The notes below the pieces were generated by a model, which saw nothing but the letters and a program-made list of their open reading frames with translations, was not told where the DNA came from and did not search any database. Shown piece after piece: positions 60,998-64,000 of a DNA stretch of 64,000 bases. A program made the translations under genes and the position numbers. Origin of the DNA: Stromatinia cepivora (taxonomy: Eukaryota > Ascomycota > Leotiomycetes > Helotiales > Sclerotiniaceae). Where the stretch lies: contig RCTD01000017.1 of NCBI GenBank assembly GCA_014898415.1, positions 991,001-1,055,000 of the forward strand, given 5' to 3'. The stretch's first letter is position 1. Each line of letters begins with the position of its first letter.

Positions 60998-62013
60998 ACG
61001 GTCATCGTAAAGTAAAAGGTCATTTTGGAATGATATATACTTATAACCTTGGATAACTTATATTCTGAGTATTAGCAAGCTATTTATAGTTTTATTTACT
61101 TCGATGATATAATTAACTAGATCGAATCGAGGAGCGATTTCATTCAAATCGATACTAATAATCGCTGTTTTATCTGAGTAATGCTTTTGTAAGGTTTTTC
61201 TTATAATGTCGGTATCAACTTAATTATCTTTAATAAACTATTAAAGGCGATTCTTTTTCTTGGTATGATTCTAAAGGTTCAATTTGTCGATCCGATGGGT
61301 TAAGGCATCAGCGAAAGGGTTATCTTTTCTAGAATGATATATAATGATGAAATTATAATCGGTTAGAACTTTTGTTCAACGAGTTTGTCGAGTATTGAAA
61401 GTTTTAATAATTATAAAATATTCGAGGGCTTTATAGTTGGTATAAACCTTGATTTTATATGGTGAACCGGCGAATTCTGTTTTCCAATAATTGAGAGATC
61501 GAATGATTGATAGCATTTCTTTGTTATAAACTTTATAGTTCAGTTCAGCGGTAATTATGGTCTTGAAGAAATAAACTACAGGAAATCAATCTTCGCTATA
61601 CTATTGTGATAATATATTAGTAACTATTCTATCGAATACATTTGTTTTGAATATATAGAGAAGTCGATGATTATAGTGTTATAGAAGCGGAATAGAGATA
61701 AGCTTTTTTTCAAGATATTGAATACGTTTTAGCATACTTCGTCGAATACGAACTTAACGTTTGCTTTAATAAATTCGTTGAAAGGTTTCGCTATTATATT
61801 GTAATCTTTAATGAACTGTTGATAAAAGTTACAAAAACCGAGGAATGATTGGATCCTTTTTATTGTTATCGGAAAAGTTCAATTCTCAATTACTTCAATC
61901 TTTTTAAAATCTACCTTTACTCCTTTAATAGAGATAATAAAGCCTAAGTATTTGATATATATAATATTGAATTTGTATTTCTTGAGATCCATTTGTAGAT
62001 CAATGGTTTTTAA

Positions 62014-62545
62014 TCATTCGAAAATTAGTTTGATATAAATTTGATACTTTTTTTCGTTTTCGGAATAGATTAGAATATTGTCGAGGTATATTATATAAAA
62101 AACGTTTAAATAATCGAATAGAACATCATTTATATAATACTGATAGGTTACAGAATCATTTGTTAATCCGAATAGTACGATCTTGTATTTATATAATCTG
62201 TATCGGATTCGAAAGGTAGTATACTCTTTCAAAACAAGATCCATTTTTATACGATGGAAAGTTTAACGAATATCGAGTTTGGTAAAGACTTTAGCACTGG
62301 AAAGCCGGAAAAAGCGTTTTGTTAATCAAAAGAAAGGGATACCGATCCTTATACATTAAGGAATTTAATAATCTGAAATTTATACAGAATCTCAAATTAT
62401 CATTGGGTTTTTTGATGAATAGAATGGGTACAATATAAGGGGCTTGATTAGATTCAATGAAATCTTTATTAAAATTATCCATAATATATTTTTTGATGAT
62501 TTCCAATTGTTCCAGAGATATCTTGTAAAACGGGCTATAATGCAA
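62014..62545 (-). pseudogene. Gypsy reverse transcriptase
   Basis: Two stretches: the fingers/palm start with LEIIKKYIMDNFNKDFI, then PILFIKKPNDNLRFCINFRL (62291-62545), and the palm with YRLYKYKIVLFGLTNDSVTY and FYIIYLDNILIYSE (62014-62244). The YLDD active site reads YLDN, a GAT-to-AAT (G-to-A) change that removes a metal-binding Asp. A stop separates the two stretches. Confidence 0.85.
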
Positions 62546-64000
62546 AGCTTGTTCTTTTTTGCCTTCTAATATGATTTTATAATTATAAGATCGGTTAGGA
62601 GGTAAGATGTTTGATTTATACTTGGAAAAGACTTAATGATATTATCGATATTCAAATGGAATTTCAGGTTCTAAATCGATTTCGATCAGTACTCGATCGA
62701 GTTTCTCTCGAACTTTTATATTCTTGAATTCGGTTAGGGCAATCAATACTTTCTCTTTTGTATATCGTTCGTTTCATCAGAAATCTATTATATCATCAAA
62801 TTCTTTCAGAGTAATAGTAAAAAGTTCAATTTGTTTATCTCTTTTATATTCTAATTGGAATTTATCGGATTTGAGTATGTATAGATCGAGGACTTCAGGC
62901 GATATATAGGGGAGGCATTTGTAAATCTGCAATGGTGATATGATTGATTAGAAAAAAGATGGATTGAATTTGAAAGGAATCGGGACCTCTTCCTTTTCAA
63001 CAAAAATCTGTATTGCATTTATATTTGAAAGTTTTTGTTGTATATCATCAATTGCGATTGATCTATTCAATTGTAAATCTCTTCGATTTCAATATTCTTC
63101 GAATTGGTCATTTCATCGATCAATATTTTATTGAATTAATTGATCGATCTTCTATTTGCGAAGGGATGATTGGGTAACGAGGAGATTATTCGAATAAGAA
63201 ATGATATGGGGTCTTTCTTTAGACTATTCGAGATATCGATTGAAATAATCAAACTTCGCTCGAGTTTCTGATAACCAAAATCTATCTAAAATAATACTAT
63301 AACTCCCCAATTCAGTAATAAAGAAAAGGACAAAAGATTATTTATAGCTATCGACCATTAAATTAAGAAATATGAAATGGGTAATAGTATGATCTTGTAT
63401 ACTATTATATTCTTTAACTTCAATTGAAGCTTCAAACGGTATAATTCTGGGTTTAAATATAAGAAATAAACAAATAAGAAATGTAATATTAATAAAAACA
63501 AATCCATTTGCTTTAGAGTCAATAAATGCTTTTGATCAATAAATGTAACCATTTTTCGAAAAATTGTAGAGGAGGGTGAATGCTTCTCCTTTTATAAACT
63601 TGGTTAAATCAAGAAATTTTATATCCCGTATAATGCTTAGGATGGAGATGGAGTCTAAATGTTTGATTTTAAACGCTTTTCTTTTTCTAAACAAATATTC
63701 TATATAGTTTCAATTGTAGCTTTTGGGCTGAAATCTTCTTCGACATTCCGATATTCTTCGAATTCTTTTGTTTCTTTTTGTACCATCTCGATTTTATTGA
63801 AATTATCGATACGAAGTGTCGATGTATATACTGTTTTAGGAAAGGGAGAGGGCGATAAGCGTTTGAAATTCGAATAGTTATTGGGTACAACGGAATCGGT
63901 ATATCCGAGAGGGGTATTCCGGGGTGGAAATGGTTTCGAGAATATAAAGATTCCAAAATTGGAGTTATTAAAGTTTCGAAAGGGTTGTAAAGGGTTTGTA

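Larger units (their letters stand above)
58618..64000 (-). mobile_element. Ty3/Gypsy chromovirus-type LTR retrotransposon, partial (runs off the window)
   Basis: 3' LTR at 58618-58899 (282 bp, TGTGACGTACAAG ... ATTCGTGATA), then a C/T-rich tract (polypurine on the minus strand) at 58900-58920. In element order the minus strand then shows, from the right: gag-like sequence toward 63687-63956, RT at 62014-62545, RNase H around 61400-61900, integrase at 60370-60997 and 59846-60076, and a chromodomain at about 59650-59845. The 5' LTR is outside the window. The 5 bp before the LTR are CGAAG (58613-58617). Stops are few, so it is a relatively young or mildly RIP-mutated copy. Confidence 0.9.

Overview
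The window looks like a repeat-rich, very AT-rich stretch of a filamentous ascomycete (Pezizomycotina) genome. The evidence is spliced genes with short GT-AG introns, Fot1/pogo transposons, Ty1/Copia and chromodomain Ty3/Gypsy retrotransposons, and pervasive C-to-T / G-to-A decay (Trp codons turned to stops, Cys to Tyr, Pro/Thr/Ala to Leu/Ile/Val) typical of repeat-induced point mutation (RIP). Species cannot be named from the sequence.

Layout. 1-8190: a ruined minus-strand Ty3/Gypsy element (integrase, RNase H, RT and protease readable). 8196-13107: a solo Copia LTR, a duplicated LTR fragment and a 5'-truncated plus-strand Copia copy. 13113-22399: a full-length minus-strand Copia (309-bp LTRs, TSD AGTAT) carrying a nested 1.68-kb gag-only LTR element (TSD ATTTC). 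22405-23949: relic of a GH3 beta-glucosidase gene, itself hit by a 169-bp solo LTR (TSD GAGTA). 25330-31840: relic of a UROD/MetE-like gene split by a complete 5.5-kb Copia (TSD CCTAA). 31841-39716: AT-rich desert with a Tc1/mariner-type MITE, a 99-bp LTR-like insertion, a Copia 5' fragment and two scraps of a pogo-type element. 39717-42384: a GC-normal island with an intact three-exon SDR/dihydroflavonol-reductase-like gene and remnants of two other genes. 42385-51731: two pogo-superfamily transposons lying end to end and sharing one TA; the first contains a third Copia copy (TSD AAAAG). 51734-56110: a second GC-normal island with a well-supported unrecognised 322-aa gene, a putative small gene, and a 143-codon frame with one nonsense codon. 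57151-64000: a second gag-only element interrupted by a chromovirus (Ty3/Gypsy) that runs off the window.

How it fits together. Transposons inserted in and around ordinary genes, and RIP then degraded both the transposons and the genes caught among them (GH3, MetE-like), while single-copy islands kept normal base composition and splice sites. At least four nesting events can be ordered from target-site duplications. The most notable signals are the two relic host genes whose frames rejoin when the insertions and one TSD copy are removed, the consistent sparing of the outer LTR ends from RIP, the TA shared by two pogo elements, and a dense cluster of AGGTAC motifs.
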